DNA of 64,000 nt from Cavia porcellus (lineage: Eukaryota; Chordata; Mammalia; Rodentia; Caviidae): assembly GCF_034190915.1 (NCBI RefSeq), contig NW_026947486.1, forward strand, positions 105,135,312 through 105,199,311, in the 5' to 3' direction. Below, one piece after another: positions 9,920-22,182 of this stretch. The notes beneath the pieces are model-generated. The model worked only from the letters and a program-made list of their open reading frames with translations, made no database searches and was not told the origin of the DNA. The position numbers and the translations under genes were made by a program. How positions within the stretch are numbered: the first letter of the stretch is position 1; each line of letters opens with the position of its first letter.

Positions 9920-10130
9920 GTCGCCGGTTGGCAAAAGCTTGGCGAGTACTTGGACTGTGTGTGAGCCTGTCAGCCTTCTCCCCTGGATCCCTTGGGACAG
10001 GCCTGGCCCGGGGCGACGTGGGAGCGGGATCGCTCCAAGGGCTGCGGGCATCAAAGCCCCGCGCTCTTATTCGGCTCCTACACGCCCTCCGTTTGCATCA
10101 CTGCTTCCTGGCTTCGCTACCCCGGACTGC

Positions 10131-11259
10131 GGTGATCACCACCTACACTTTGGAGACCTCGCTGTTTGCAAGCTGAGTGCCCGAACAGTGGAACAGTGGA
10201 ATCTCGACCCCCAAGTCGGTGACCATGCCAGACGCCAGCCACTCAACTTGACAAGGCTGAATCTGGAAGAAAGGGCGCACAAGCATCTGAGCTTCTGTTC
10301 CACAGAGAGTGAAACTGACTGAGGGTACTAACTGCCACCCCAGCCCCCCACGCTGATCCCCCCCCCACCAGAGTTGGCTCTTGTCATTGACAAACTGGAA
10401 GCTAAGATACCCTACAGCCCAGATTATTCAGCTCCAGGCAAATGGAGTGAGGTGGGACAGGGTATTAAAGTGCCCAAGAGGAATAAGTATGATCCACAAG
10501 TCGCCTGTCACTTGGGACAAAACCTAAGGAACATCCCAGAAGATTAAAACTGGAAGGAAAGCTGCTCTGAATTTGTGCAAGGGGGCAAGGTAGTGGGTGA
10601 CTTGGTAGTTAGGAATCCGAACCTGAGGTATCCTAGGAAAACTATTCCCTGATGGCCCTTCCTGTAGGCAGTGGCCAGCAAGGGTCCCGTGCTCTGCTGA
10701 GGGACTGGGGTGACTCCTAGCAGGACTTGGTCAGCAAAGCAGTCTATGAATCAGCCTTGCCACAGGGATGTCCTAGTGAGTCCCATGCAGAAAAATCCTT
10801 TCCCTTCTGCCCTACTCAACCTGAGGGGCTCCTTAACTCAGTTTCATTAATGGCACTAAACCAGGCGAGGAAATCATTCGGATGGATTAGGCCTACTGAG
10901 TCTCAGGCAGTAACTCAATTAGAAGAGCCTGCTGTGGCTTTCAGGACCAGGAGTGTGGGCTGCCCCTGCCTCCAGCCAGGGTCTAAAGGTCAGCAACCCT
11001 CTAAACTCAATTTACAGCCTCCACCCTCAGTCTGGGAGGAACTGGAGGCCTGTTTTTCTTGCAAATAATATCTAATAAGCTGGAGCTTGATGATACAATG
11101 TAATTATCCAACCCAAGGTTAGACCATTAATTAATATTAGTAGACTGGGAAGGAAGGAATTTCTCTTCCAATGATGGGAATTCAACAGGGGTGGGGACCT
11201 GGACGGATTCAGAGGAAAAGGCAAGAGGGAAAGAAATAGAAGTCCTAAATAATTTATAT
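10131..11259. other. Sequence upstream of the island, no firm features
   Basis: Moderate GC, falling CpG. A 113-codon plus frame at 10727-11068 has low-complexity composition and no recognised domain. Confidence 0.45.
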
Positions 11260-11267
11260 CCCGTCAG

Positions 11268-11475
11268 GGTTAGCATCCACTTAGGAGCTAATCTGTGCCA
11301 AGCAGCGTGCTAAACATTCTAAACCATTATATTATTTCATCTTCACAACAGCCCTAGTAAATGTTGGTTCTGTTATTTCCAATTTTCAAAGGAGAAAAAC
11401 CAAGGCTTGGAGAGGTTAGCCTTCAAAGAGATCCTAGAGCTGGCAACTGGTAGAGGCTAAATAAAAAGTAGGTGA
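11268..11475 (+). repeat. MIR-type SINE
   Basis: Contains 'tgtgccaagcagcgtgctaa', 'cttcacaacagccctagtaa', a 'ttttcaaaggagaaaaacca' stretch and 'ggcttggagaggttagcctt', the MIR central and 3' landmarks in order. Confidence 0.75.
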
Positions 11476-11638
11476 GCCATGGTAGGAAACCAGGTAGATC
11501 TGCCGCGAAAACCAGTGTGCTTCTATTATTCCACACCATTTTCAGCAATCATATCAGCCTCTTAAAAGGAATAGGACACACATTTTCACTGGAACTACCT
11601 GCCAGTCCTAAACTCCTAAGTCTTTCCAAAGTGCATAT

Positions 11639-11641
<3 letters not shown>

Positions 11642-11683
<42 letters not shown>
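11642..11683. repeat. (CA)n microsatellite
   Basis: A pure CA run of about 42 bp, followed by a degenerate CATG/CACA zone to about 11735. Confidence 0.95.
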
Positions 11684-11685
<2 letters not shown>

Positions 11686-11735
11686 GCATGCATGCTCATA
11701 CATGCTCACATGTATGCAAGGCAAACACACACAGA

Positions 11736-13420
11736 GGAAATGGACCTCTCCTACAAGAACTCTACAGTGGCTTGCTCCCATGTGGAATCAAATTGGTGAT
11801 ATCATTTGTGCATTTATGCCGGAGACCAAGAATTTTGACTATTCGACTGCAATGACAAACAATCCTATCCAAGAAAGCCATGGGGATCTTTTCCTCTTCA
11901 GAGCCCCATAAAGTGTTTAGTATGAACAGTAAGTATTGTTCACACTGGTTCCAAGAAAGACCTGCTCCAGTGTCCAGGCTTCAAGCTAGTTGGTAAAGTG
12001 GAATGGTCAGCTGGAAGGGGACCCTAAGTCTGGGTGAAGGTGTTTAGGGGGTGGTATTTTCCCTACCACCTGGACTCATTTTGGAATCATCTCACTGAAG
12101 CCCTGGCTTAGCTTATAGCATTTCCTCTGCTCCATCCAGAATCATCTCCCCTGTCCCACTGGTAAGAAAGGATTCTCAGTTTTCAGTCTAGTGATGAACA
12201 GTATCTTGTCACTTCACTTCTCTGCCTTGTCACTATAGTAAAATGTGCACCGTCCTGTCTTTGTCCTTCCTATGAGAGAGAACCCATAGACCTGATAAAA
12301 CACAAAGGAAGTAACTTAATTCTGGAACAAAGCAATATTCTGAAACAAGATGTGGCATGGTCACTCCTCTAAAGAGGGTTGAGCTGACAGAAGCTTGAGC
12401 CTTTGGTACTAAAATGCAAAACGTCCTGAAAATCTCAAGTCTCTTGCCCCTATCATCAACCTGGTGTTTCATGAGCGTGTCCAAATAGCTCAGGACACCA
12501 GTCTCTGGATTCCAGGTCTGTTTATCCTCCAGTAGCTCTGAGCAATGTTTCTGGGCAAGAGGCCACAGGGTTTCATTGTCTGTGCCAGAAGGTGAGGTTG
12601 GGGTGAATGTTGGCATGAAGGGCACATGCACTTGGACCTTTTTCCAGGCAGTGTTCGGCTGTCTGAGTGTAGAGACCCTGCTACCAGGCACCAACAAATT
12701 AGATGTTTTATTAACAAAGCTGCTTCTTACTGGACAAAATCTGTTTCTCATTTGTGAAAACACTTCAGAACAGAAAGTTGGTTCAAAATGAAGCAGACTA
12801 GCACCAGCCACGCTTCCACCTGAGGCACTTGAGATAAAGAAAGTCCACTGGGCCAAGATTTGGAGTTGGAAGTCACAGAATCCTTAAACTCCATTTTCAA
12901 CAGTTTGAACCTTCAGATTCAAATGCTAGAGCTATGAAAGGCATTCATTTCTGCTTCAAACCTTGCAATGTTTATCAGCCTCCTGATGCGAATTGCTTTC
13001 TATCAAAACTTCAGGTGACTTGGTGGATTATAGAAATGTGCAAACTGGGGAGGATCATCTCCAAAGATGACCATGGAGAGGGGTCTACTATGTTCTCTCC
13101 CCTTGGTCCTGGCCGGGCTTATAACTCCTTAAGCCTTCAGTGTAAGATAGAAGGGATGCTCTGTTACTTTTACAGTAGCTTGGGAAAAGCTGTGATAAAG
13201 CTGCCTGGCCTTCTTGGGGACAAATTTCCTGCTGGCTCTGGGAAAAGACAGTTGCCATTTTAAAATTTGTCCACACTGAAATCACCATTATTGGAGAGTT
13301 CAATTCCAGGGTCATCAGTTGACAGTTCTAGACAAGCATCCAGGCAACAGGCCAGCACCGTATGCCATCCAAATAAAGCAGCCATCTTGAATATGCAATC
13401 AATCAAATAACTAGAAGACT
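11736..13420. other. Unique sequence holding one long unexplained minus-strand frame
   Basis: A 207-codon minus frame runs 12856-12233. Its translation is mixed-composition, not low complexity, with segments such as TAWKKVQVHVPFMPTFT and LEDKQTWNPETGVLSYLDT. I recognise no family. No poly(A) tract or flanking duplication marks it as a retrocopy. It may be chance or decayed coding DNA. The rest shows no clear feature. Confidence 0.3.
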
Positions 13421-13424
13421 GCAG

Positions 13425-13868
13425 CCTCACAAAAGGCTCCTCCGTGGAGATCTACTCATTGGAGCCCTGCTCAAACTCCTGATCTCCTAACCCATGATAC
13501 AAGTTAAATAATTTTTGTAGCTGCAGTTAAAGGTAGGCTGTAATCTCAGTTCTCCCAAATGTCCCTTAAGATTAAAGCCTTACTTCAGGGGGTGCAGCTG
13601 TTGGGAAGTGGTGGAACTAGTGGGGCCTTACCTCATTGTGTATATACTGCACCTCCGAAAGGGTTGACTTCTGATGATGTGACTGCTTTCCCTGACACAT
13701 GCCTTGTCATTACTATCTGCCATCCATTGCGGGCCCCTCAGCAGAACCTAAGCTTACATCGTGCTGTTTGTTCTTTTATTCTCTAAACCTGAGAAAAATA
13801 AACATTTTCTCTTTAGGGAGTTATCTGCCTCAGGTATTTCATTGCAGCAATGCAAAACTGACTAATGT
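13425..13868 (+). repeat. MaLR-type LTR (ERVL-MaLR)
   Basis: Landmarks in order: 'gtgggaagtggtggaa'-like middle, 'ggcccctcagcagaacctaa', AATAAA in 'gagaaaaataaacattttct', then 'atttcattgcagcaatgcaa' and 'actgactaatg' at the 3' end, as in MST/MLT-like solo LTRs. No internal retroviral sequence is seen. Confidence 0.6.
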
Positions 13869-13879
13869 GGGTGCTAAGT

Positions 13880-14415
13880 TTTAGGAAAGTAGGTCTGTAA
13901 AAGTAATAACCAATGAAGTTCTCATAATACTATATGTATGTGCCTCTCCATCCTGCAACACTAATGTCTGTTTCCCTTCCACTTGAATACATCCTGGCCT
14001 TCTAACTTGCTTTTTACCAGTGCTGTATGGCAGAAGTGATTCTGTGCCAGTTCCATCCCTAGGCTTGAAGAGGCTTGGCAACTCTCCATTTTCTCTGGGA
14101 AAAGCCATCCATGGTGTCAGAAATCAGAACCCCTGAGATCCATGCTGGGAGGAATCCCAAGCTAGTCAAAGAAAGGGCCATGTAAAGGAACTAAGGAACA
14201 TAGATGATGGCATGAATAAAGGCTCCCGACAGGTGATTCCATAGAGACTACCCTGGCCAATTCCCACAAGACTTCAAATTTTATGGGCAGAGAGCAGGGA
14301 TCCTTGCTGCTATATTCAGTCCAAATTCCTGACCTGCAGAATCAAAATTATTGTCTCAATACACTTCATTTTGGACTTATTTGTTATTGAAGCAGTAGAT
14401 AATTGAAATGAGGAT
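13880..14415 (+). repeat. Probable LTR-type repeat, family unclear
   Basis: The 3' end ('attgaagcagtagataattg') and the interior ('gacttcaaattttatgggca') resemble old ERVL/MaLR LTR ends. Divergence prevents naming the family. Confidence 0.35.
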
Positions 14416-15530
14416 CCTAGAATCATTTTTGGACTCTTCTTCTTTGTTCCTTAAATTTCCATGCTAGCCATTAAAATGGGTTTGTAAAATGAGGAAAAGT
14501 TGCAAGACAGAGAAATGTTAATGATTTTCCAACAACAGCTTAACACTAGAACCTTCTCAGTGTACAGCAAGTGGAAATGTGATTTTCTGCCTCCTATACA
14601 CTTGAGCATTTGGACATCGTAATGTGACATTGGAGTGCAGGTTAAGAATAAGCATTGTCCAGTGTTTTCTCACTTTCTTGTCCAGTGATGGAGGGAACAA
14701 TGAGCTCACGCTTATTGAAAGAATCAGTTTCCCTTTGAAGTGATGAATATCACTAGGAAATGTGGGCTGTCCATCCAGAAGTCCCACCATTCTGCAGTGG
14801 AGTCTCCTGTGTCATAGAGGAGTGGGCCTTTCTCTACATTCAAAACAGAAGATTATCTATTGTCTCTGCTAGCCAAAAGACTTTGGCTTAGGTCAGTTTT
14901 GGAAGACTTTTACATCTTTCTCATCCCTTTATTCTAGTGCTCACACTGACAGCAACTGTGGAGATTAAGCTTCATTGTGTCAGCTTCATTGACTTGGAAG
15001 CCTCCAACTTGGAAGTTGGTGGGGCCCATTTCTGAGTGGGCCTGGGTTGGAATGGTGTGATCTTGGCAACTATATCTAGTCCATGGCCCCTTTTTCTCTA
15101 GCTCTGCTTCTCAGTTGCCATGGACAAAACTGCTTTGCTCCCCTGTGACCTTATGCTGTGGTGAGTCTGTCTTGGAACCTGCGGGCTCTGGAAGGAATCT
15201 CCTTCGAACATGAGCCAGATTATCCTCCTAGAAATGGTGGGAGCTGGGTATTGGGTCCAGAAATGGGAGAGCTGAGTAACACAGTGGTAAAGGGAAACAG
15301 TTTGGCAAGCCAGTGTTTTTTTCTTGAAAAATTCTTGGATGTAGTAGTTAGTTGTTAGCATATTTGTGTTTGCCTATATCTTGACTTCACTCAATGAGAT
15401 GTTGCTAGGTGACAAAGACTCTTGTTACCTCTGTATCCACCCTAAGGTATAAATAACAGTGCCTGCCATAAAAAAACCACAATGAATAGCTGCATCATGA
15501 TAATGATGTTTATTTAATTTACTGAATTCC
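14416..15530. other. Unique sequence, no recognised features
   Basis: No sustained coding potential. Paired frames at 15098-15361 (minus) and 15158-15358 (plus) overlap and are not family-like. Confidence 0.5.
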
Positions 15531-15534
15531 TTGT

Positions 15535-15650
15535 CTATACTATTTATCTAGATTATGGCTTATTTCAGAAATGTGAAACAACTTAGCCTAGATCACACAG
15601 CTAGTGAAACGCGGTATACTCAAAATGGTAACTCCAGTAGGTCCTTCTGC
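15535..15650 (+). repeat. MIR fragment
   Basis: The segment 'gaaacaacttagcctagatc' then 'acacagctagtgaaacg' matches the conserved MIR 3' half (aaactta-cc-aggtcacacagctagt pattern). Confidence 0.5.
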
Positions 15651-15811
15651 TTTGAAAGTCCTTACTCCTTCTTCCATATGACACAATGTGTTTTACAAAT
15701 ATTATGGAATAACAAATACCTCTAAAAGTTCTCCAAAGAGAAAACCAAGCATCAGAGCAAGAGTGAAGATCTCAGGGCTCACTGGGCTTTGATTTCAATT
15801 TTATCAATGCC

Positions 15812-16153
15812 TGTCATGGTTTGTCTGTGCCCCTAGGCCTCATGAATTTACATTGTGCATTTGTGATTGGTTCATTGCCTAGTGCTTGGATTGATGGTGT
15901 CAGTGCTACACCCACCTAGGGGTGGAGCCAGGATGTAATGTATTGGCAGGAAGAAGGTGTGTCTTGCTCTTTTGCTGGTTTCTGCCTTGCTGTTTGCAGC
16001 CGCCATGAACTGTGGCTCTGCCATGTCACCCTGCCTTGGAGCCAACTGAGTATGGACTGAAACCTCCAAAAACTGTAAGAAATAAACCTTTCTTTCCCAC
16101 TTTGTGTATCAGGTATTTTGTCTCAGCGATGAGTAAAAATTAACTAAGACAAT
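15812..16153 (+). repeat. MaLR-type LTR (MST/ORR-like)
   Basis: Order of landmarks: 'catggtttgtctgtgcccct', a 'ccatgaactgtggctctgcc' segment, 'gtatggactgaaacctccaa', 'aataaacctttc' polyadenylation region, and a 3' end 'aaaaattaactaagaca'. It is a solo LTR in plus orientation with no coding region. Confidence 0.75.
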
Positions 16154-16688
16154 GCCTAAATCTCTCCCCACTCTTTCCTGATGGGTTTGACTTGGAGCTG
16201 TGCTATCCAGAGTCCCCTTCCAGGAAACGTTTGCCACAGCTCCATCAGGGTCAGCCTCAGCTGAAAGACTGCTTCACCTGAGGTCACTCCCTTCCTACAG
16301 TAGCCCACATGCAGCAACTAAGAGAGGCACGGCCATGGTGAATCCGTAGGCCTTCTCCCAGACTCCAGAGCTGTCTGGTCAGTTGGCTCAGGCTCCCTTA
16401 ACCCTCAGCTGCTCTGTGTGCCAGTCCTGCCTTTTCACCCTTCCCCTTCCTTTCAGAACTGGTGTTGCCATTTCTCTTTGTCTTCTTCTTCACTCTGTTT
16501 GCAACAGATACCAATGACGTTCATTTTGAGGGGCTGGCAAATGCATGCAACAGGTCTTGATAATTTTCAATTTCCGTTACCCCTTTATCTTTTACTTTCT
16601 CTCTGCCCCATCTCTCCTTCCACATCTCCCATCTCCTTTTTTGTTTTCCATTATCTCTCCTTTATTACATTCATTTATTTATAATTTA
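16154..16688. other. Unique, pyrimidine-rich sequence
   Basis: A TC-rich stretch (16418-16680) gives a Ser/Leu/Pro-rich frame that is compositional. No gene or clear repeat. Confidence 0.5.
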
Positions 16689-16780
16689 GGGGCCATGGAT
16701 TTAGCTCTGCAGCATAAGTGACTGCGTGGCAAGTGCAAAGTCATGAGTTCAATCCCCGGTACCAAACAAAAACAAAAACT
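16689..16780 (+). repeat. ID-type tRNA-derived SINE
   Basis: A tRNA-like body ('ggatttagctctgcagcata', 'gagttcaatccccggtacc' box B) is followed by a CAAAAA-type A-rich tail. Same family as the copy at 49580. Confidence 0.8.
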
Positions 16781-16784
16781 AATA

Positions 16785-16990
16785 ACTTAGTTATTAGGTT
16801 TCTCATACAAGAGAAACCATGCAACATTTGACTTTGTGTTTCTGACTTCTTTACTTTAGCATTACAAGCTTAAGCTCCATTCATTTGTCTGCAAATGACG
16901 TGATTTCATTCTTCTTTGTGGCTGAATACTATTCTATTGTATATCCATCTTTCACAATTCTTATTCTCTGATGAACATCTTTCTTTTGTT
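16785..16990 (-). repeat. L1 ORF2 3'-end fragment
   Basis: Contains the reverse complement of the L1 3' ORF2 landmark: 'gtggctgaatactattctat' followed by 'tgtatatccatctttcac'. The ID SINE directly precedes it. Confidence 0.65.
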
Positions 16991-17274
16991 AAAGACAGTG
17001 TAAAAATCATTTTCTTCCTCTACCTCTGATGTTGCCCATCCCTTTTGCTTCTGATTTATTTCTCTGCCTTCTTTAGTAGTTCTTTGAAGCTTTTTGTAGT
17101 ATAGAGGATTGGGGCTTAGATTTATGCCTGGCACAAAATCAAGTGACTCTATCAGGTGTTATATTTTAGGGAAAGGAGAGCTATGTATAGATGATCAAGA
17201 AATAACAAGTTAGGTTTCTAATGTCTTGTATCTACCCTTTCCTGCATCTGAAACTGTGACCGCACTGATATGTG

Positions 17275-17685
17275 TGTTAGTCAGCTTTCTGTTACTGTAA
17301 CAAAATACCTGAAGTAATCAAATTTTAATGAGGAAAGGTTTACTCTTGTTCAGAAGTCTGGAAGTTTAAGTTCATGGCAGATTGGCCCCTATTTCTTTTG
17401 AGCTGGTGCTGAGGCTCATCATGGGGTACAATGCCTCAGTAAGTAAATCATGGACAGAGGATATAGAGGACAAAGCTTTTAACCTCATGCTGATTGAGAA
17501 GTGAGAGTGAAGGAAGCATTAGGGTCCTAGTATCCCCTTAAAGGGCATGCCACCGGTGATCTAACTTCCCCTTCTAATTCCCCACCTCTTAAGGATTTCA
17601 CCACCTCTCAATAGCAGCACAGGCTAATGACTAAGCATTTACACATGGGCCTCGTGAGACACCTATCCAAACCATTACAGTGTGG
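17275..17685 (-). repeat. MaLR (MST-like) LTR, reverse orientation
   Basis: The plus strand begins 'tgtgttagtcagctttctgt' and 'tgtaacaaaatacctgaagt', the reverse complement of the conserved 3' end of MST-type LTRs, and ends near 'tatccaaaccattacag'. It is diverged but full-length in outline. Confidence 0.7.
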
Positions 17686-17689
17686 TTTA

Positions 17690-20139
17690 ACCTGGCTCAA
17701 AATGGATATGTACCTGGCACATGATTGAACTGCCTTTACACATTACATATTTGTCATATTCCTGCCATATGTGGCTTATTGTAGTCTTTTGTAAGGATCC
17801 TCTCTACTCTTGTACTTTTTTTAGTGTTCCACTTCTGGAATTCTTTATCTGCCCCATTCCAGTTTCCTCCGTGCAACCTCTGATAACATCTCCTTTTTCA
17901 TGTTCACATCCTTTCTCCCACTAAGAGGGCCTAGCAAGACTGTTTGCTAGTACACTTTTCCTAGATTTAGTCTACTTTATATGTAAACAATGCCTCCCTC
18001 CCTCCATCCTTTCACCTGCAAAATAAAGAATTCCTGTTGTGTACTTTGGAGAAAACGACTCAGCTCAGTGGTAGGGGATTTGCCTCACTGCTGCTAGGAC
18101 AGCAAAAGAGGAGTTCCTTTGAGAGTGCCCACTTGCTATGGAAAGAAAGAAGCAACAGTATCATTTTGCTTTCCTGCAGACAGCACCAGAAGTTTACTCC
18201 AGGCAGTGAAACTAATGACTAAAAACAGAGGAGGTAATTAATATATTATGCTTTATATAAACAGTCATTTCATCCCCATAGCTGTTTTTAAAATTGGCTC
18301 TTGTTAGACTTGATTTTAAATAATGAAAAGAGCTCAAAGGAAGGGCAATTTATCTCCTCACAGTGGAGGGGTTTGAACCCAGATCTTTCTGCTGTCAAAA
18401 CTTGTGCTGAAATCTTCAAGAAGGCATTGGTTGGCATGGGTGAGAAGATTTCAGAAGAATCTGTGACTAATGAGTGATGCTCTAGTTTTAGTGTAAGTGG
18501 AAGGGACATTTATGAGAACCACATCAAAGCATGCCAGCGGAGAGGGCGGTGGCACTGTGATTAAAAGCAGGGAAGCCCTCTCCAGAGGCTTTCTCATTCA
18601 CAGCCAGAATCCTCTACTCACTGCTTTTGTTTGTTCTTTCCGCTGATGTTCTGTATTGGTCCAGAATGGATGTTTGACTGGCACATGGTCAAAGTGACCA
18701 CCCATTACACTGCTGTCAACTTGGCTATCACTGTTATTTGTGGTTAAGCCTAGCAACTAAATTGCTTCAAAGCCCTTTCTGCTGTGATTTCAAATCAGAA
18801 TTTGCAGTTGAAACAAACTCTCTCAAGATGCCCAAAGAAGTAAAGAAACAGAAGCCACCATTCTCAACAGAGACAGAGAGTGAAGCTTCATGAGTCGAAG
18901 AGTTCCCAGTTCTTCCTAATCTTGTGCAGCTCTACCTGGGAACTTTTCAGAATTCCTGAATGTTGATTTCCTTGCCTCTTCTAGTGCTTCAAGTTGTAGT
19001 CATTAGATATATTTTTTTCTGATCTTCAGCATAAATCTTCAGGACCTTCACTGCCCTAGTTCCTACTTTGTATGAACCTAATTTTTAAAATATATGCAAC
19101 ACCTTAGCATTGCATTATCTCTGTGAGTTTATTTTCACAAGTTAAAATGGATGAATACAGGCACCTGCCTTGAACTTCACCTCAGCCTTGTGTTATTATA
19201 AAGTGACTGCCTGGGAAGTTATGTGACTAAAGCCCATTCACACAAAAAACTTTAATTTCTTTAGCAATCACAGAAAGCTCCTAGAAGATGTTGTGCTAAT
19301 TACGGGTTGTCTTCCATTCCCAACACCAACATACTTCTCTCTCCTAAGCCTATGAAGAAGAGTGGTGAGTGAAGACCTGGATGCCCTGAGACTCTCAGCA
19401 GAAAGTGTTGAGAATTTTCTCCCTTGAGTGCCAAGCAAATCTTACATCCAGAACTACAAAGGAGAGTAGGAACACGGGAGACAATGATATCACATCTGTG
19501 TTTCTGCTCTCCTGGGCCTTCAAGAGGCCATGAAACAACCAACTAAGGTAACAGATGGGGTCAGTGTAGAAATAGAAAGAGAGAAGCTTCCTATAGCTTC
19601 TTAGTTTCCTACCATTCCAAAGTTGTTGCAACTTGCCTAGCTCTCCTTTCCCCACAGCTTGACCTCAGTGGGCTGCAAATACTTTATAACTATGTATCTC
19701 TTTGGCTCCAGAAACCAGCAACCAGAGAAAGGGTGTTTAAGCAAAACATACCTAAAAAATAAAATGGTGGGTGGACAGACAAGTATCACCTTGAAAATCA
19801 TCACCAACAATAATAATGATGACAAAATAAGAGCATGTAGAGACTCAAGCGTAACATAGAAATAGACTTTTAGGAACTGCAAAAGTGTGATTTCCCAAAA
19901 TGCATAGTTCAGTTGATGGATTGGAGAAGAGGATAGGAATACTTCCTGAGACTCAAAATGAGTAGAAATAGAATAATCAAGCACAAAGTCCAAAACCCCC
20001 AGAAAAGAAAGTCGTGAAGGGGAATGTAAGAGAGTTGGATAGATCTTCAAGAAAAATCATATGATTCCCCGAATGAGAAGAGGAATGAAAATAGGAGGTG
20101 CAGTATTTTTTTTAAGTAATGGAAAAGAATTTTTCTGAA
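17690..20139. other. Unique sequence, no firm features
   Basis: Two similar short blocks (17690-17750 and 18655-18715, sharing a tggcacatg core) may be pieces of one old repeat. Frames such as 19637-20050 minus are hydrophobic/Ser-rich and unrecognised. Confidence 0.4.
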
Positions 20140-20884
20140 TATAACAGGTATATAATTTACATAAATGATTTAAAGGCAATAAATGACTCTGGAACTTTAA
20201 AAACATATTTCTACATTACTGGGTCAAACATAGTCTGGTTGAGGAACCCACAGAGATATTTACGAAGCATTAAAATATTTTGCTGTCAGCCCCCTCTCCA
20301 CAAATTTATATTCTTAAGTGACTTCAGCATTAATGAACAAAGGTAAAATAAATGAACTTAGCATTCATCTTAAGATATCTGGAAATGAGTCACAAATTAA
20401 ACTAAAAAGAACTAGGAGAATGGATGACTAATAAAAAAGCTGGAATTAATAGACAAAACTTGTAAATGCCATAGCAGCACAGTTGAAACTCAAAAGGAAA
20501 AGGATAATTTTTTTAAAGTTCAAATTAATCCAACAGGAAGCAGAAAAATTAAATAGGCACATTATTAAATAAGCGAATGAGATAATGAATAAATATTCAT
20601 CATTGAAAAAACCATAGCAGAGAGGTTCATTGGTCCTAATTTAATTGTAAATATTTTAAAAACCAACTATTTCAATGTCACTTAAACTATTGTAGGCCAT
20701 CCAAAAGGGAAAGTTCTTTAATTCTTTCTAATGTGACCAACCTAAATTTAATCTCCAGCCCTACAAAGAAGGCTACAAATAAAGAAATATATACACATTC
20801 TCCGTTTTGGATATGTAAGCTGATATTCTGAATAAAACATTACCAAATATAATCCAACAGTCTTTCAGTAAAGTAAAATTATAA

Positions 20885-21292
20885 CCAAGTCTTCACCCAC
20901 TCCTGTGTCCAGGAATTTTATTCACGGTATGTATTTCCCCGTCCCTTAATTTTGAGGTCAGTCATGTGATTTACTGTGGTGAGTAACAGAGGGGGAGATG
21001 TACTTTGCAGGTTTTCCCTCTCTCATGTCCCTCCGCTGAACCATGAGACTGGCCTGGCTAGCCTGTTTGCCCTGGCAGGAGGGTAAGAGCTACCTGGGGC
21101 CGTATGGCGCCAGCTACTGCCACCTGAAGCAAAAGAGCCAACAGTGACAGCTGGAGCAGTTGAACTGAGCCTGCATCGGATCAGTCAGATCCTAGCTAAC
21201 CGGAAGAGACATGAACAATAACAAATGCTCACTGTTTTTTAAGCCACTGAGAGTTTGGCTGCTTTGTTGCAGAGAAACTACTAACCCACATA
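20885..21292 (+). repeat. LTR-like repeat nested in the old L1
   Basis: L1 sequence resumes on both sides. The 3' end reads 'ttttaagccactgagagttt' and 'tgctttgttgcagagaaact', a pattern typical of MLT/MaLR-type LTR ends. The exact family is uncertain. Confidence 0.5.
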
Positions 21293-22098
21293 TAGAATTA
21301 AGTTGGGAAATGCAAAGGAGGTCCTATATTAACAAATCTATCAACATAATTCATGACATCAATAAATTAAAGAGGGAAACCGTATGAATGATCCTATCAA
21401 TAAAGGCTTAAAAGTCATTTGATAAATTTCAGCTGCATTCTTAATACAATTGTAAGTTAAATAGGATTAGAAGAAAATCTCTTAAAATAGTACAGACTGT
21501 TTACCAAAAACGGATGGCAGATATAATCCCAAATGGCAAAGCACTGACCTGTTCAAATAAAATTCAGAACTAGACAAGAATGACTCTTATCCCCTTATTA
21601 TCCGACATTGCCTGGGAGGTTCTAGCTAATAAAAAAAGACCAAAAAAGAAATACTATAAACATCAGAAAAGATATCTGTTTTCTTGTTGGTTCATGTTAT
21701 ATTCGTACAGCTAAAATACCAGAACACTCTAGTAAAATCTTATTTAGAGAATTTGGTACCATGAAGGGATATAAAGTTACTATACAAAACAAAGTACCTT
21801 TCTAGTCAAACAGTAAACAAGAAGAAATAAAAATGGGAAAGCTTATATCCACAATGAAAAAAAAAACATAAAAAACGGAGCTGAATTTAACAAGAAAAAC
21901 ATCAGACCACTCTGAAGAAAACTGCAATACCATTGTGAAGGGCTTAAAACAGAACCTGGAATAAAGACTTCACATCATAAAATTTCAATTTTCCCAAAGT
22001 CCACATTATGGTTTTAGAACACTAATGTAAATGTTATTTTTCAGGGGAAAGTAGGGTATTTGTGTAATATCCTGTGTTTTGGATACCTATATGTGAAG

Positions 22099-22118
22099 AA
22101 AGAAAAAGAGAGAGAGAC

Positions 22119-22180
<62 letters not shown>
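22099..22180. repeat. (GA)n microsatellite
   Basis: An AG run of about 80 bp with early ACAG interruptions, inside the old L1 region. Confidence 0.95.

Positions 22181-22182
<2 letters not shown>

Larger units (their letters stand above)
8450..10130. promoter_or_regulatory. CpG island at the FGF13 alternative promoter
   Basis: CpG dinucleotides are dense here (for example 8990-9330 and 9770-9930), whereas they are scarce in almost all the rest of the window. The G+C-rich flank extends to about 7430 on the left with fewer CpGs. The island covers the FGF13 V exon, its donor and the TATA/GC-box/CRE cluster. By general knowledge, such islands mark promoters; being X-linked, this one may be subject to X inactivation (inference). 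Confidence 0.85.

Noticed and set aside
9491..9964. 157-codon plus frame suggesting a divergent gene
   Set aside because: Ser/Arg/Gly/Pro-rich island composition, no conserved start or splice pattern; an antisense RNA is possible but coding is not supported.
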